Shown one piece after another: positions 11,655-24,356 of a stretch of DNA of 64,000 nucleotides. The notes beneath the pieces are model-generated. The model worked only from the letters and a program-made list of their open reading frames with translations, searched no databases and had not been told where the DNA came from. This stretch comes from Larix kaempferi. Its lineage: Eukaryota > Streptophyta > Pinopsida > Pinales > Pinaceae. The translations under genes were made by a program, and so were the position numbers. Within the stretch, counting starts at the first letter, position 1; every line of letters begins with the position of its first letter. The stretch covers positions 41,472,501 to 41,536,500 of the forward strand of contig BSBM01000486.1 in assembly GCA_027924585.1 (NCBI GenBank), given 5' to 3'.

Positions 11655-13592
11655 AACGTAATATTACAGAGTTGTAATGTAGACAATGAAAGGTTGATTA
11701 GAGCTCAAGAAGAACAGAACCAACTAAATGCAACCATGCTTCAAAGTTTGATAGACATTCAAAGGAATATTAACTTCGAACATCTCTTAGAAAATCAGGA
11801 AAAGAGTGGGAATAACTCAAAGAGGGATTCTCACAAGAGGTCCCATAGTTCAAGAAGGATTTCTAGAGACAGGACATATACTCCAGAATCTCTTCTAGTG
11901 AGTCATCTGACTCTAGAGACTCTATTGAAAGTTCAAGCTCTTCATCTCATAGGAATAAGAGGAAGAGGACTTTCAACAACAACTCAAATGGAGAATTTAG
12001 GAAGGCCAAACCTCCTACTTTTGATGGTGATATAAAATCTGGTCAAGAAGCTGATGCTTAGATTCTTAGGATGAGGAAGTATTTCCAACTTCAAGACTAC
12101 TCAGAAAATATGAAAGCAAGGGTGGCCATATTCAAATTGAATGGAAGGGCATCTATATGGTGTGAGCACCTTAGGCAAGTGAAGAAAATCAATGACATGA
12201 AAGGAAGACTATGTGGAAGCAATTCAAGAAATACTTCAAACAAAAGTACCTCTTTGATAGGTACTATGATGGAAAAAATAAAGAATTCCATGAGTTGAAA
12301 TTGGGCCAAATGATAATAGAGGAATATAGAAATAAATTTTTGGAGCTGCTGAAAGTTTTTCAAGTATATTAGGGATGACAAAGTGAAAATTCAACATTTT
12401 ATAAGTGGGTTGCCTATGTCCTACAAAGACATAATTGAGTTTGATGAACCCCAAAATCTAGATGAGAACATAAGGAAGGCCAAGTATTGTTATGATCAAA
12501 ACAAAATCAAGCCAGATTTCCATAAGGCATCGAAGGACAAGAAAAATGAGAAGTTTGACCAAAGGAAGAAGGGGTTCAAGCCTCCTCATTTCGAAAATCA
12601 GCAAAGGCATCCACCACAGGGTGTGACAAATCCAACTAGGATGATGGGAGACAAGCCAAGAGAGCCAAGAAAGCCACTTCAATTTGGGGATGTGGAGAGG
12701 ACCATTTGCTTGGAAACGGTCCATATCGAAATGGGAGTGCAAAGCACGTTCACAACATTCAAGAAGTTGAAATTGTGGGTCAAGTGGCAAGGACAATCCC
12801 TAGAATTTATGCAACACTAGAGGACCGCCAAGCAGATGATAAATCAACTGTGGTTGAGGTTAATTGTAAGATTGTTAAGCAATCTATTTCTATTTTTATT
12901 GAACCTGCATCTACTCAGAGTTATCACTCCTAAAATTGTTGAGATTTGAGATTTTAAGAAAACTAAGCATAGTAAATCATGGTTGGTCCAACTAGCCACA
13001 AGAACCAAGAGGAAAGTTAGTGAAATGTCTATTAGAAATGGATGGATTGTTCACTTGTGCAAATCTGGGATATTTTTCCACTTGGTTCATATGAAATTCT
13101 CATTGGAATGGACTAGTTGGAAGCACACAGAGTTAGACTTGACTGCTACAATAAGACTTTTGAATGCATTGATGAGGTAGGAAACCCAAGGGTTGTAAAA
13201 GGCATTCCAAAGGTAATTTTTTTTAGGCATATTCCAGCTCTAGCTGAAGAAATTATGTGGGAAAATTTTCCAATTATATACAACCCATGTTTTGGATAAA
13301 ATATAAAATGAAATTCCCAAGTTGGAGGATCATCATGTTTTGCAAGAATTCAAGGATTTTTTTCCCGATGAAGTGCCAAGACTTCCTCCAAAGATGGAAA
13401 TTTATTTCACAATTGATCTTGTGCCAGTAGCTGCATCAATTTCTAAGACACCTTACAGAATGAGTACACCAAAATTATTAGAGCTAAAAATGTAATTATA
13501 AGATTTGTTGGAAAATAAGTGCATTAGGTCAAGTGTGTCTCCCTTGGAAACACACTTGAAGAACAAAGTTACAGTGGAGAACAAGTGCCCAT
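11655..13592 (+). pseudogene. Gypsy gag-protease-early RT, decayed (unit A)
   Basis: Read across frames, this gives a Ty3/gypsy polyprotein start. It contains a serine/arginine-rich stretch, a retrotransposon gag domain (PPTFDGDIKSGQEADA, WCEHL, FKKYFKQKYLFDRYYDGK, ISGLPMSYKDII), a degenerate zinc knuckle (WGCGEDHLLGNGPYRNG, missing cysteines), and a retropepsin region where the catalytic D-P/S-G motif reads EPAS. It ends at the RT N-terminus (LEDHHVLQEFKDFFPDEVP, SKTPYRMSTP). Stops and frameshifts occur throughout, including a TAG for the expected Trp after EADA that unit B shares. The sequence ends where the minus-strand gypsy LTR begins. Confidence 0.9.
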
Positions 13593-13980
13593 TGTGTAGG
13601 ACCCATGTCCTAATTAATAAATAAATCTATGTTTCCTTCTTTACTTTGTTTTCATTCTGTTTCAAGTCTTTGTTTTGGTTTCTATTTTAGGTTTAAATAT
13701 CATACCTGTATAATAATATATCACGTTTAAATCTACAGGTTGTAAATAATTTATTGTTTTATCTATTTCTAACAATTACTATATGTGCAGATGTAAGAAC
13801 AAATATATCTATGTACTCATTCACAAAATATCATTTTCAATAACTTGAAAACAATGATTTAGAGGGTCAGAAATTGATTTGTATACCTGTAGGATAAGTA
13901 CCTGTATTAGCTAGTAGATCCCCTTTGCTGCTCGCTTTTTCCCTATTTTATGCCATGTTATAGCCCTGCAACCAAAATCC
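13593..13980 (-). repeat. Truncated LTR of the minus-strand gypsy (unit A)
   Basis: TGTGTAGGACCCATGTCC at 13593 starts the same LTR as at 24357 and 39896. The insertion point in the plus-strand gypsy RT gene is identical in both units. Only 388 bp remain before the duplication junction. This shows that the duplication copied an already nested arrangement. Confidence 0.95.
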
Positions 13981-13987
13981 TAATTAC
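13981..13987. other. Duplication junction with filler bases
   Basis: The sequence switches from ...CCAAAATCC (continuing as TTCCCAAAACC in unit B at 24746) to TGTTATCTAATT... (the start of a unit). The seven bases TAATTAC between them match neither parental flank clearly. This is the pattern expected of end-joining repair with a short filler rather than crossover between long homologous repeats. Confidence 0.75.
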
Positions 13988-15010
13988 TGTTATCTAATTT
14001 ATGGAAGGAAGGCGTGTTTAAGATTGGTTAGAACTTTCACGACATTGCAAAGCTGCCAAGTATGGAGACATCGGTATCTTTGGACAAGGCAAAAGTTCTG
14101 GCCACATCTGTTGGAGGCATGCTACAGCAAGCCTCCCAATGGTGTAGTCATCCTCTATTGGTTGGTTAATGGAGTTGGAGATAACTGTTAAGGAATTGCT
14201 TGAAGCATGAAAAGTGGGTAGCAGGATGACCTAATACAACTACAGTGCACGAGAAAGGCACATAATCTCCTATCAAAGTTTTCAAAAAATCAAACGTAGT
14301 GCACAGATACTTGTCCATTGGCTGACCAATGAGATCAGAAAGTATGAACTTGTGTTGAGACTGGATTTAGTTCTTAATTTCTGCACATATGATTTCCAAG
14401 GAGATATTTCAGTTCGACATTGGGGTTTGGATATTGCAGGGAACCTTGGCTCCAGCACTTCTGAAGGCACAACCCTCCCTCCATTTGTCATCTGTGCCTC
14501 AGGCCATAAAATGGTTCTCAAGACGAAGAAAGACCCGTTATTATTTTTTTCCACCCCATTCCTCCTCGGTATAGATCTACATATCTTTGGTCCAAAGGGG
14601 TTCTCTTGACTGCATTTTGGAGCAATTCTAGGTGGAATCCCAACATATTGTAGTCTTTTCTTTACTCCAAATAGATGGAGGACGAAGAAGCAACATGATT
14701 TTACGTACATTTATGGGTGACTATTCCATTATCGTTCTTGTCTAACCAAGAACCAATGTGACTAAATTTTTCCTAATTTTCAATCTTTGTGTTGTTGTAA
14801 TTGTTATGTACTATCAAACTGTTTAGTTGATACTTACATTCTTTTGAGGCTCCTTACCTTAGATACTTTACACTTTAGCTTTTGCAGTTGTAACATGGCG
14901 GTTATGAAGATTGTTTTATTTTGTCTGTTGTTGCAGGTACATGAACAACAAGAAACTGGTGAGGTTGAGGTCCTTACCTAAGGTAATTGGATGGAAAGGA
15001 TTGAATATGC
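13988..15010. other. Unrecognised conserved stretch (unit B)
   Basis: This is the copy of 3308-4330. The open frames at 14352-14609 (plus) and 14282-14710 (minus) are kept, with a handful of amino acid differences and no obvious bias toward silent changes. The possible small exon with TGCAG and AAGGTAATT borders recurs near 14935-14985. No function can be assigned. Confidence 0.35.
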
Positions 15011-15630
15011 ACAGAATGAATCGTAAGATCTAAAATTGTTAGATTTTTGACAGGATAAGCCTTTACGTGGCGACTCCATGGGTTCAAACTGGAAGAAAAA
15101 AGAAGGCATACCAGGGGTCACCCAAATCCTGAGCACGCCCTAGTTTATTCTAACCCATAAAGCTAGTTACTAAAGCAAACAAACGTTGGTCGACTCTTCA
15201 TCTGCAGGTAAAAAGCCACAAATTTGCAAATTGATGTAAACAATAATACTCCCAACTGCAAATTGCTACATCGGTGGCTTTAAAAAGCCACAAATTTGAG
15301 AGCTATAATTTGGTAAAAAGAAATATTCCAACCGTGTCCCAGATCAGCTGACCTCCGAGCTATGCCCTACCCTCAGGGCTCATCGAGGCTCCGACAACAT
15401 CATATTGACCACACCACACATTGGCCCTCGTGTGCCAGGATGAGAAGATGGTCGGGCTCGTGGTTGTTTCTGTTTCATGGAGTTGTTGGGGGCTAGTTGC
15501 TGGAATGGTACGTTCTTGCTTATCTAACCCTTAGGAAGAGGGACTCAGTCTACCTTTTCGAGGAGTAATATATTTTGTGATGGAAAGAAAGAGAAACTCT
15601 CGGCCACTAGGGTTTAATACATAAAGTAGT

Positions 15631-15850
15631 TTAGGATATGTAATCCTATTTTATTTTAGTTCTTCTCACAATTTACCCCTTTTCATTAGGATATGTAATC
15701 CTATTTTATTTTAGTTCTTCTTACAATTTACCCCTTTTCATTAGGATATGTAATCCTATTTTATTTTAGTTCTTCTTACAATTTACCCCTTTTCATTAGG
15801 ATATGTAATCCTATTTTATTTTAGCTCTTCTTACAATTTACCCCTTTTCA
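15631..15850. repeat. 55-bp minisatellite, 4 units (unit B)
   Basis: Four units start at 15631, 15686, 15741 and 15796, almost identical to each other and to the two units at 4951-5060. The gain or loss of two units after the duplication explains 110 bp of the offset change between the copies. Confidence 0.95.
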
Positions 15851-16169
15851 TAATAGAGATATGATGTACGATGTAGTTGTTTCCAGCATAAAAAAAAGTT
15901 CCTAGAATTATTACAGAGTCCTCACAGGACTTTCTGTTCGAGCTATGAGTATAAAATTCTGCTTTTAAATTTCTCCAATATGTCGTTACCAATTACAGTT
16001 TGGTACCGTTTCTGTGTAAAATGATTTTTAGTTAGTTTTCTTTAAAAAATAAAACTCTAGTATGACAACAACAATATCCTCACAGTTCTTAGTTTTCTGT
16101 GTCTTTCGTTAGATTTAAATAATGTGAATGGTAGTCCAAGCATGTTAATGAAAAAAAAGAAAAAAAGAA

Positions 16170-17690
16170 CATAAAAAATTCATATTAATGAGGTTATAGC
16201 AAGGGAATAACATAAAATTAAGGTAAGTAGAACTAATATTTTAATTTGAGGGGAAAAAGAATGATAATAAATTCTAGGTTAGGTCTCTGACAAAGGGAAC
16301 TAAGATAAGTGAGTGAAAATAAGAAAATAATATATGGTAAAAGGGAACCAGGTAGGGGTGATAAAGGAATTTATTAGAAATATGACATAGAAAATAAAGA
16401 AACTTATTAATGTGAAGGTTCAAAAATTAGAGAAAAAAAAAGAGGGTAGGGGTAGTAGGATGCTAAGAAGATTCGTGAAATAAGTAGATGTCATGGTTAA
16501 AGTGTAATGAATCTATCAATTTTGTTTAGGAATTTCAAGTTAAGATTTACAAATAAGTTTAAATGTGTATTCAATAAATATTCAATTTACATTATTTCTG
16601 GTTGGTGATTTTGTTCTAGGATGTAAATTAGAGGATGTACAATTTAAGTGGGCCTAACAAATTAAACACATGTTTCATCCTTGGAGGTTATAGGTTCAAA
16701 TCCATAGGGGTATGATATGTACACCTCCATAGACTAAGTAGTCAAATAGCTACCCAAGGGAGCCCTTATTAGTCAAATAAGGGGGTTTCATACATCAATT
16801 TGGTGTATGGCTAGTTGTATTGACTAAGTTATGGGTGCAAAAACATGAATATAAGTGAAATAATGATAACTGAGATATGCATAAAAAAAATCAGAATGCA
16901 ACAATGTTTGTATTAATGTGTAAAAGCCTTATACATTGCTATGTGATGAAGAATGTGAAGAAAAGAATGTCTAACTATATCTTATCCTTTATATGTTTCA
17001 TATAGTACATTATAGTACATTACACACACATAAGGCTACATTTCAATTACAAGAATGTCTATTAAGCTACCAAACACACATAAGACTACATTTCAATTGC
17101 AAGAATGTCTATTAAGCTACCAAACACACATAAGACTACATTTCAATTACAAAAATGTCTATTAAGCTACCAAAGACAGTTTGGTTCAATAATTAAATAT
17201 CATTATTTATATCTTGGCATGTCACATGTTGTCATTGACACATGTGTTGATGTAGTGCATTTTTGTTATAGGCACATCATTTGAGCCCCCATAACAATCT
17301 TGGGGATAGCTGGCATCCACAAATAGAAATAATAGTTCACAAGCTCCATCCATCATATTCTTTTATGTAGGTATATCAAACACATTCATTCATCCTTATT
17401 CTATCCATCCATGACTTACATTCATGGTTGGATGGTTGCAGAATTAAAGAGCCACTTAAGAATCCTGTTGGGTTTGTAGATAGAATCATGAGTGAGGGTG
17501 GAAAATTTTTCTTCATGTGCTCACTCTCCCTTGTTAATATGCATCTAATAACATATATATGACTTGATGGGTGAGAGCAAAAATGATGGGTTGGGATCAA
17601 GTTATCGTTCTATAGTTGGATTCATGAAGAATGTTTTGAAAGTTGGATTTCATATTTAGTTGTCAAAGATCATAAAGCCTTGCCTTGTTA
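16170..17690. repeat. Dispersed repeat (unit B copy)
   Basis: This is the copy of 5390-6870. Unlike A it retains CATGAAGAATGTTTTGAAAG near 17625, which the third copy near 56190 also has, so B is closer to the ancestral form here. Confidence 0.8.
17023..17173. repeat. 50-bp minisatellite, 3 units (unit B)
   Basis: This has the same three-unit array as at 6233-6383. Units begin near 17023, 17073 and 17123. An extra TATAGTACAT just upstream is absent from unit A. Confidence 0.93.
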
Positions 17691-19206
17691 TGCCTTATGG
17701 AGAAGTCGTTGGCTATTAAATTTGTTCTCTCTAGTGTCACTTAGTATGGTTGGAAGGTATTCTATATATATTATTCTATCAATAATACTACTCTTGAGCA
17801 TTATTTACTCACATATGCATCATTATTGGCATGCATTCCAAATATAAAATATAAATTGGTGAGTGCACAAAATCACAATTACAGGAACATATCCTTATTT
17901 TTTATCCACCATTATTCTCGTCATTCTTTTCGAGCCCTTGTGAAATGATTCAATCATTTTAATCACAAGCCCTTAACCATTTATACTTTGATACTAATTG
18001 AAGGAAATGACAAGAGCAAGGAAATTAAGATCATCATAAAAACAAGAAGATGACGAAAAAAGGTGAGAGCCAAATCAATATTGTATTCACACATAAGGTA
18101 CCTATATAGTAGAATATTTGATAACCACCATGTAATAATCAACCCCAATACATAACTAAAGTGCACAATACTTAGGAAAGTAACAATATCCCAAGATGCA
18201 CATGTTGGTGGTTTAGGACTTAAGATTATCGCCCAAATTGCTAACAAGCATGAAAAGTGAAGGAAAGCACAACATGTTGAGGTGTGCACAGATCGGGCAG
18301 TAGACTATGTGTAAACTACTAAAGTATGCATAGGTTGCATATAAGCTAGTGATGTATGAGTATGTATAAGCTGAACTTGACACACAAAATGTTGTAAAAA
18401 ATTTATAAGTATAAGGTTCTCCTACTTAACCTTGTTTATCAATAAAGAAAAGAAACTAAAAACGACCTTTAAACCTTATTTAAATAATATATACAATAAT
18501 ATTACACTAATATACAAATAAAAACACATCTTAATAAACATAAAATTATGTAACTCATGAAATATTGACCTCAATCTTCATTCTTCATGCTCAAGTAAAA
18601 TTTCCCAAAGTTCAATATATTTTTTTTCAACAAAACAGAACAAAAAGATTCTTGCTATTCATAATGTGAATAAAAACAACTACACATTGAATTGAACCTA
18701 TACCCTCATGTAATTCTTTATATAAAATTAAAAGAAAAAAAGTAACCAAAGTCAATTATATTTATCTTAAAGCTATACTCAGGTCGAGGATCTGCGCAAT
18801 AGTTTGTCTCCCCGATCCACATTCCACAAAGACATCGAGCTCTCATCGGAAGGGTCGTCCCCCGACCAATCATGGGTGTTGCATTTTTTATATATTTACA
18901 AAAAATCATAAGACAAAATTAATTTGCCATCCTCCTCTATTAAATAATAATTTAGCACTAACTTCTTACTCGAATGATGTTGTTACATGTATTTGTTTTT
19001 AAAAAACCATTTATTTCAATGGCGATAGAATTTTAAACTTATTTTTTTCTCAGTAAAAAAAGGTATCTGTATTTTCATAAGAGAAAAATAAGCATAATCC
19101 AAAGGTGCCTTCAGCATAGACAAAACATAGCCCATAATCATATTACCATCAAAGAGAAAGTTTGAAATATCTATAAGTTTATCACAAATTAGATGGATCA
19201 CCAGAC
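17691..19206. other. Target-site DNA left of the gypsy LTR (unit B), no gene
   Basis: This is the copy of 6871-8431, apart from the patch at 18782-18852 and small indels. It ends with ACCAGAC. The last five bases, CAGAC, match TAGAC after the 3' LTR (48293-48297) at four positions, so they are probably the target-site duplication of the plus-strand gypsy. Confidence 0.55.
18782..18852. other. Unit-B-specific 71-bp patch
   Basis: This is the counterpart of 7977-8076. It is richer in GC than its surroundings and unrelated in sequence to the A version. It could be a templated repair patch or a gene-conversion tract from elsewhere. Confidence 0.85.
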
Positions 19207-20616
19207 TTTAATATTCTCAGTTTTTACTTGGAATGTATTTAATCAAAATGATATAAATATGCTAGTATAGACTCCTGGTGCGGAACTCAAGGCCAAGGTC
19301 CAATCACTAGTGAATGGCTAGGCATGTATGATATATATTTTTTTTTATTTGGACCGTATGGTTGGTTTGTTATGCTAACTTAAAATATATGTAAATATTA
19401 TGTTGCATAAATAGTAAAATGGTTCAAGATGGCTATGTAAAGAGAACTGGAGGAGCTATCATTCCACCAAAGGGGAAGAGGACAGGAGGCCTATGGGAAA
19501 CTAAATCATTTGTTGCCAAGTGTCAAACTTAGAACTCATCTAATTATTGCCAAGCCATTTACCTTCTCTTGACTATTAAACCCAATCATTGAATGCATGT
19601 GTGAAGTTGATGGGAAAAGTCACTTCATGCAGTTATTGAGGCATGGAGGTGGTGATAGCTTTGTCGGTTGTCAGAAGTCATTTCCTTCTATGGTCAGAAG
19701 CTATGTCAGTTTCCTTTTCACCATCATCTCATATTCTTTGGAGTCAACACTCATTCTATCGTTCTTTCTTGCAGACTTCTACACTACATAGAGCTTCTTA
19801 TTGCTATTCATGACCATTACCAGATTGTGTTTAACCCATAATTTGGAATTTAGAGACATAACTGTAGATTTGAAGGAAAAATAGATGGTTGTAGGTGAGC
19901 ATAGAGGTTGGGAAAGCTAGGAACCTTTACCCATTGAGATTCGCTACTCATAGATGCTTGAGAAGCCATGATTTATGCTACTTGAGGTTCTCCAACAACA
20001 TACAGTAGATTGGACTCTTACTGCACAAACTGGTAAGCACTATAAGGGTTGGATTTCCTTAGGGAACCGTTGATCAATGAAGGGAAATTCCTTCCTTGTG
20101 TTGTGTGAGGCAATTGGAAGGGGTGCCATGGCTGTGATGGCTGAGTGAAATCCTTGTAAATCTCTGGATGAGCATTTGGTTCAGCTTAGAGGACGGAATG
20201 GGTTGTGGGCTAAGCGATAGAAGCCTATAGATGTTTCATTCGCCCTGGTGGCCTCATAGGCCAGCTTGGGGATGGCCTCTTAGCATAAATAGTATATGTT
20301 GGATAGAGTGCCTATGGTTGGGTGGAAAATCGCTCTTGCATAGCCAGTTGCTTGGATCTTCTTTGTTTAAAGATAAGTATTCTCGTTGCATCTTGTGTGC
20401 AATGTTTTATTTATATCCCAGAGATAATTATGTGTGTAATTGCATGTGTTGTGTGTGTGTGTGGATGGATTTTATTTCCATTGTGTATTTTTATTATGCA
20501 TATACACACATTTTAATTGTCATGGATTTGTATTATGGCTGTGGGACGAAATTTAGAAGACCAAATTTAGTTAATATCCCCTCTTGTGGGCCAGATTGAT
20601 AGATGTGGACATTACA
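19207..20616 (+). repeat. Gypsy 5' LTR (unit B copy)
   Basis: About 1410 bp, matching 8432-9847 and 46869-48292. It is more similar to the unit A copy than to the 3' LTR, as expected if the A/B duplication is younger than the element. It ends GGACATTACA before the primer site. Confidence 0.94.
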
Positions 20617-20619
20617 TAG

Positions 20620-20631
20620 TGGTATCAGAGC
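20620..20631 (+). other. Primer-binding site, initiator-Met tRNA
   Basis: TGGTATCAGAGC lies three bases after the 5' LTR of the plus-strand gypsy element. It matches the site at 9851. Confidence 0.93.
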
Positions 20632-22419
20632 TTGTAGTTGCAATACCGGAGTTGTATGGACCAAAAATGCACACTTACAAGAAAAATCTAAGTTTGCAGA
20701 TGAAATGCCCTTGTGAAAACTCATAGTTATAAGTGATAGATGGTATTCTAACCAAGTCATGGGTTAGATCTATGGTCTACTAGTGGGAGAGGTAGAATCA
20801 TTAATGGAATTTTTTGAAATTTGCATATTTGTAGTAGAAAGGTTCTATTCTATTACGTGACAAATAACCCCTTATTGTCAAAATAGAATTTCACACAATT
20901 TTGAAATTTTGGTAATTTTAAGGTGGGCCACACCTATGCCACATGGACAGGTGACGTGGAGGAGCCATGTGGGTGGGAGGTATGATGTGGACTCACCACA
21001 TCAGACCCACGCAAGGGCGACTGTATGTGGAGGTTGATGGAGATCAAACCATTGGGCATCAGAGAAGATCAACGCTTGCAATTGATAACGCATCAACAAC
21101 TTGCGCAATAGTTAACAATATGCAGATGAAAATCTGACCATCAGATGATAGGGAAGATCGATGGTTACGGTTAATAGTTAGAAAACATGCACATTGGTCA
21201 AACAACGGGCAGGTAAGCCATTGAGCCGAAACCGCTAACCACATGTCATCTTTTGATTAACAACGGCTCCCCAAGAAATTTTCCAAAACGACTTTTGTGG
21301 TGAGCTGTTACCACTCCTAGTAACAGGAAACTGCCGACGCATTGGCACCCATGTCCGGGTGGTATGACGACTTGACAACTAAGGGTGACATGTAAGACCC
21401 GTCTAACACATCAGCAAGCACATGTGCAGACATGTTAGCACCCTGCCACATCAGTAGAAATGGCGGTGTTCTTATGCGCCAGATTGTGTGAAATCAAAAT
21501 ATTTACAAAAAAAAACATGGGTGCTTCCCGACTCACCCTACAAGTGCGCCATAAGGGAGAAAGCCCCCTTTACCCCCATTATTTTTTATAAAAATAAATA
21601 AATTTAGTTCTAGATTTTAACTACAGCTATTAGAACAGTATAAAATTTGGAAAATTGTGGATTACAAGGGGGTGTTGTAGAATTGCAAAAACTTATATGG
21701 AGGGAGTGGAAAAAGACAAAAGTAGTCAATTCCATAATTTTATAAAAGATGATTGGAGCATTAGATCAGAGAGGGGAAAGTTGCTAAGTAATATTGGTAA
21801 CATGTACTATCCAATCCAATATAGCATTTGTTCTATCTTTTCATAGATTGCCTTCTATAGGTGTCTGAAGTTGGCCTCTGGAATTAAATGAACCTACAGG
21901 AAAAGTGCATAAATTGGGGAAACTTGGCAATTTTGAAGGATTGTAACTGCCTGCCCAAGAATCAGAATTGAGCACACTTCTAGCCATTAGAAATCTTATC
22001 CATAGGGGAACAATTGTTCATATTTAAATTATAAAGTGGTGATTTAGATGTTTCTATAATTTGATCAAAAAAGTGTTGATAGCCATCATTTGACAAAAAA
22101 TGTCAATATGGGTATTTTCCAGAATACATGAAAAATGATTTTTTATTTTCTAAGAATGTAATAAATCTATAAATGTGTTTATGTGAACACTTTTGTAATT
22201 CAGAATTTATATCGGATGCAGTTAAGGGTTCAACATTCAGTATATTGCAGTTGGGAAATATTTGGTCTTGGTTGGGCCAAGAAGATCATAATCATGGATG
22301 ATGCACATGATCCCTATTAAGTTTAGACATATATCATGGGACATAACATACCGATTGAAAATGTAGAGACATAATCTAATGGTAGAAGAAACCAAGTGAC
22401 ACCCCCAGATATTGTAGAA
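20632..22419 (+). other. Gypsy leader (unit B), non-coding
   Basis: This is the copy of 9863-11654, with no recognisable coding content. Small indels relative to A are scattered through it. Confidence 0.6.
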
Positions 22420-24356
22420 ACATAATATTACAGAGTTGTAATGTAGACAATGAAAGGTTGATTAGAGCTCAAGAAGAACAGAACCAGCTAAATGCAACCA
22501 TGCTTCAAAGTTTGATAGACATTCAAAGGAATATTAACTTGGAACATCTCTTAGAAAATCAGGAAAAGAGTGGGAATAACTCAAAGAGGGATTCTCACAA
22601 GAGGTCCCATAGTTCAAGAAGGATTTCTAGAGACAGGACATATACTCCAGAATCTCTTCTAGTGAGTCATCTGACTCTAGAGACTCTATTGAAAGTTCAA
22701 GATCTTCATCTCATAGGAATAAGAGGAAGAGGACTTTCAACAACAACTAAAATGGAGAATTTAGGAAGGCCAGACCTCCTAGTTTTGATGGTGAGATAAA
22801 ATCTGGTCAAGAATCTGAGGCTTAGATTCTTAGGATGAGGAAGTATTTTCAACTTCAAGACTACTCAGAAAATATGAAAGCAAGGGTGGCCATATTCAAA
22901 TTGAATGGAAGGGCATCTATATGGTGTGAGCACCTTAGGAAAGTGAAGAAGATCAATGACATGAAAGGAAGACTATGTGGAAGCAATTCAAGAAATACTT
23001 CAAACAAAAGTACCTCTTTGATAGGTACTATGATGGAAAAAATAAAGAATTCCATGTGTTGAAATTGGGCCAAATGATAATAGAGGAATATAGAAATAAA
23101 TTTTTGGAGCTGCTGAAACTTTTTCAAGTATATCAGGGATGACAAAGTGAAAATTCAACATTTTATAAGTGGGTTGCCTATGTCCTACAAAGACATAATT
23201 GAGTTTGATGAACCCCAAAATCTAGATGAGAACGTAAGGAAGGCCAAGTATTGTTATGATCAAAACAAAATCAAGCCAGATTTCCATAAGGCATCGAAGG
23301 ACAAGAAAAATGAGAAGTTTGACCAAAGGAAGAAGGGGTTCAAGCCTCCTCATTTCGAAAATCAGCAAAGGTGTCCACCACAGGGTGTAACAAATCCAAC
23401 TAGGATGATGGGAGACAAGCCAAGAGAGCCAAGAAAGCCACTTCAATTTGGGGATGTGGAGAGGACCATTTGCTTGGAAACGGTCCATATCGAAATGGGA
23501 GTGCAAAGCACGTTCACAGCATTCAAGAAGTTGAAATTGTGGGTCAAGTGGCAAGGACCATCCCTAGAATTTATGCAACACTAGAGGACCGCCAAGCAAA
23601 TCATAAATCAATTGTGGTTGAGGTTAATTGTAAGATTGTTAAGCAATCTATTTCTATTTTTATTGACCCTGGATCTACTCAGAGTTATCACTCCTAAAAT
23701 TGTTGAGATTTGAGATTTTAAGAAAACTAAGCATAGTAAATCATGGTTGGTCCAACTAGCCACAAGAACCAAGAGGAAAGTTAGTGAAATGTCTATTAGA
23801 AATGGATGGATTGTTCACTTGTGCAAATCTGGGATATTTTTCCACTTGGTTCATATGAAATTCTCATTGGAATGGACTAGCTGGAAGCACACAGAGTTAG
23901 ACTTGACTGCTACAATAAGACTTTTGAATGCATTGATGAGGTAGGAAACCCAAGGGTTGTAAAAGGCATTCCAAAGGTAATTTTTTTTAGGCATATTCCA
24001 GCTCCAGCTGAAGAAATTATGTAGGAAAATTTTCCAATTATATACAACCCATGTTTTGGATAAAATATAAAATGAAATTCCCAAGTTGGAGGATCATCAT
24101 GTTTTGCAAGAATTCAAGGATTTTTTTCCCAATGAAGTGCCAAGACTTCCTCCAAAGATGGAAATTTATTTCACAATTGATCTTGTGCCAGTAGCTACAC
24201 CAATGTCTAAGACACCTTACAGAATGAGTACACCAGAATTATTAGAGCTAAAAATGTAATTATAAGATTTGTTGGAAAATAAGTGCATTAGGTAAAGTGT
24301 GTCTCCCTACGAAACACACTTGAAGAACAAAGTTACAGTGGATAACAAGTGCCCAC
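22420..24356 (+). pseudogene. Gypsy gag-protease-early RT, decayed (unit B)
   Basis: This has the same content as 11655-13592. The protease motif reads DPGS here, closer to the functional form than EPAS in unit A. At about 22747 a TAA replaces a TCA serine codon that A still has, so some lesions arose after the duplication. The RT N-terminus ends at VTVDNKCPL (24330-24356), exactly where the minus-strand gypsy LTR starts. The sequence resumes at 42707 with the next RT residues (...IDNLFYQMRG). Confidence 0.92.

Larger units (their letters stand above)
3308..13980. repeat. Tandem duplication, unit A (10.67 kb)
   Basis: This block is repeated almost base for base at 13988-24745. Matching landmarks are TGTTATCTAATTTATGG at 3308 and 13988, the gypsy LTR start at 8432 and 19207, and CAACCAAAATCC ending at 13980 and 24745. 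The offset drifts from 10680 to 10790 to about 10765 because of small indels, the largest being two extra 55-bp minisatellite units in B. By eye the copies differ at only a few percent of positions. The right end lies inside an LTR of the minus-strand gypsy element, so the duplication happened after that element inserted. Unit A is the truncated partner: its gypsy element is cut off at 13980. Confidence 0.95.

Noticed and set aside
24351-24356. Clean 5-bp target duplication for the minus-strand gypsy
   Set aside because: Left flank CCCAC (CCCAT in unit A) and right flank CATTT share only CAT. I could not define a duplication without assuming changes.
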